From NCBI RefSeq assembly GCF_021155775.2, contig NC_060233.1, forward strand, positions 22,051,456 to 22,115,455: DNA of 64,000 nt, in the 5' to 3' direction. Each line of letters starts with the position of its first letter. The stretch's first letter is position 1. Below, piece by piece: positions 63,518-64,000 of this stretch. The stretch is from Neodiprion pinetum. Taxonomy: Eukaryota; Arthropoda; Insecta; Hymenoptera; Diprionidae. The notes below the pieces were generated by a model. That model was not told the origin of the DNA. It was given only the letters and a program-made list of their open reading frames with translations, and did not search any database. The translations under genes and the position numbers were made by a program.

Positions 63518-63751
63518 CCGTACGCTTAACGTACACGGCGGTTATTATTATTTTGGTTTCGGTGTGATTTGTGATTAAACATAAAAAAAACGGTTTGGAT
63601 TGTTAACAAGCTAAGAGGTGTATGCGCGCAATACGATAAAGTATATCAGCAATTTCACAAGGATTGCCGAGATAAATTAGGATTCGTTTTCGTGTACGCG
63701 CAGCGTGGTTACATCACAAGATGGCCGACGATGATCAGTCAACAAGGACGG

Positions 63752-63759
63752 TATAAAAA
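63752..63759 (+). promoter_or_regulatory. TATA box
   Basis: TATAAAAA in the context GGACGGTATAAAAAGCGG. The first ATG downstream, at 63787, lies 28 bases after the box. Confidence 0.5.
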
Positions 63760-63786
63760 GCGGTCGAGCGTGCCGTTACAGGCGTT

Positions 63787-63909
63787 ATGGCGTTATTCAG
63801 AACAATGCTGGACGCGTCGGTACAGGAAATACGCGAAAGTGTCGCCGAAGATTATGAACAATGTGCGTGTTTAAGACTTTTTCAAGTTATGATTTTGATA
63901 CGAGCTTAA
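63787..63909 (+). CDS. Short ORF after a strong TATA box
   Basis: 40 residues (MALFRTMLDASVQEIRESVA, then EDYEQCACLRLFQVMILIRA). Helical, no known motif. Weak evidence of coding; it may be the first exon of a longer gene beyond the window, or no gene at all. Confidence 0.25.
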   Translation: MALFRTMLDASVQEIRESVAEDYEQCACLRLFQVMILIRA

Positions 63910-64000
63910 TAATTGAATTTCAACATATTTCATTTGATTATTCGTCACGTTGAGTTGTTTGTTGTTTGAAATGCCTGTACGGCGATACTTTTAGTTTAAT
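63910..64000. other. AT-rich end of window
   Basis: Nothing recognisable. Confidence 0.4.

Overview
This window is eukaryotic, almost certainly insect, and consists nearly entirely of transposable elements. The evidence is an AT-rich background, GT-AG splice signals, TATA boxes, long microsatellites and retroelement families typical of insects. No ordinary host gene could be identified. A hymenopteran is plausible, but I cannot prove it from sequence alone.

Layout. (1) 1-3890: AT-rich DNA with one decayed Cys-rich exon, an LTR-like fragment and a short duplicated segment. (2) 3893-28776: a nested giant. The outer shell is a Tc1/mariner-type element with TA target duplications, about 2.56 kb terminal inverted repeats and two inverted transposase genes. 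A Penelope-like retroelement (4880-9077) sits in its left TIR. A complete 12,371 bp Polinton/Maverick (11377-23747, 6 bp duplications CAAATT) sits inside the intron of one transposase gene. A probable solo LTR (25304-25588) sits in the other. (3) 28.8-32.7 kb: a second Polinton relic whose PolB frame carries six in-frame stops. (4) 33.0-41.4 kb: two head-to-head copies of an R1-clade non-LTR retrotransposon. (5) 41525-51265: a minus-strand Gypsy retrotransposon (4 bp duplications TCAT) with duplicated protease domains and two TARG1-like macro domains between RNase H and integrase. (6) 51.3-52.6 kb: a minisatellite and a third, inverted PolB fragment that mirrors region 3. (7) 53-58 kb: TTAGG-like sequence, then a compact cluster of small, partly broken genes, one of which is homologous to a Polinton gene. 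(8) 58.4-63.1 kb: a truncated LINE, a gag fragment, a defective Copia element and a satellite. (9) 63.1-64 kb: a strong hairpin and a TATA-driven short ORF.

The Polinton core reads as one working plan. A leftward block makes virion-like proteins (conserved protein, major capsid, minor capsid, protease, PLA2 protein). A rightward block has the packaging ATPase, two accessory proteins and the integrase. A leftward block at the right end holds the PolB gene and a small ORF. Its PolB has lost its N-terminal part and has one nonsense codon, so this copy is not autonomous.

Most likely order of events, inferred from nesting: the outer mariner-type element landed beside an older Polinton relic, and the Penelope, Polinton and solo LTR then entered it. 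Separately, the Gypsy entered a minisatellite next to the R1 copies.
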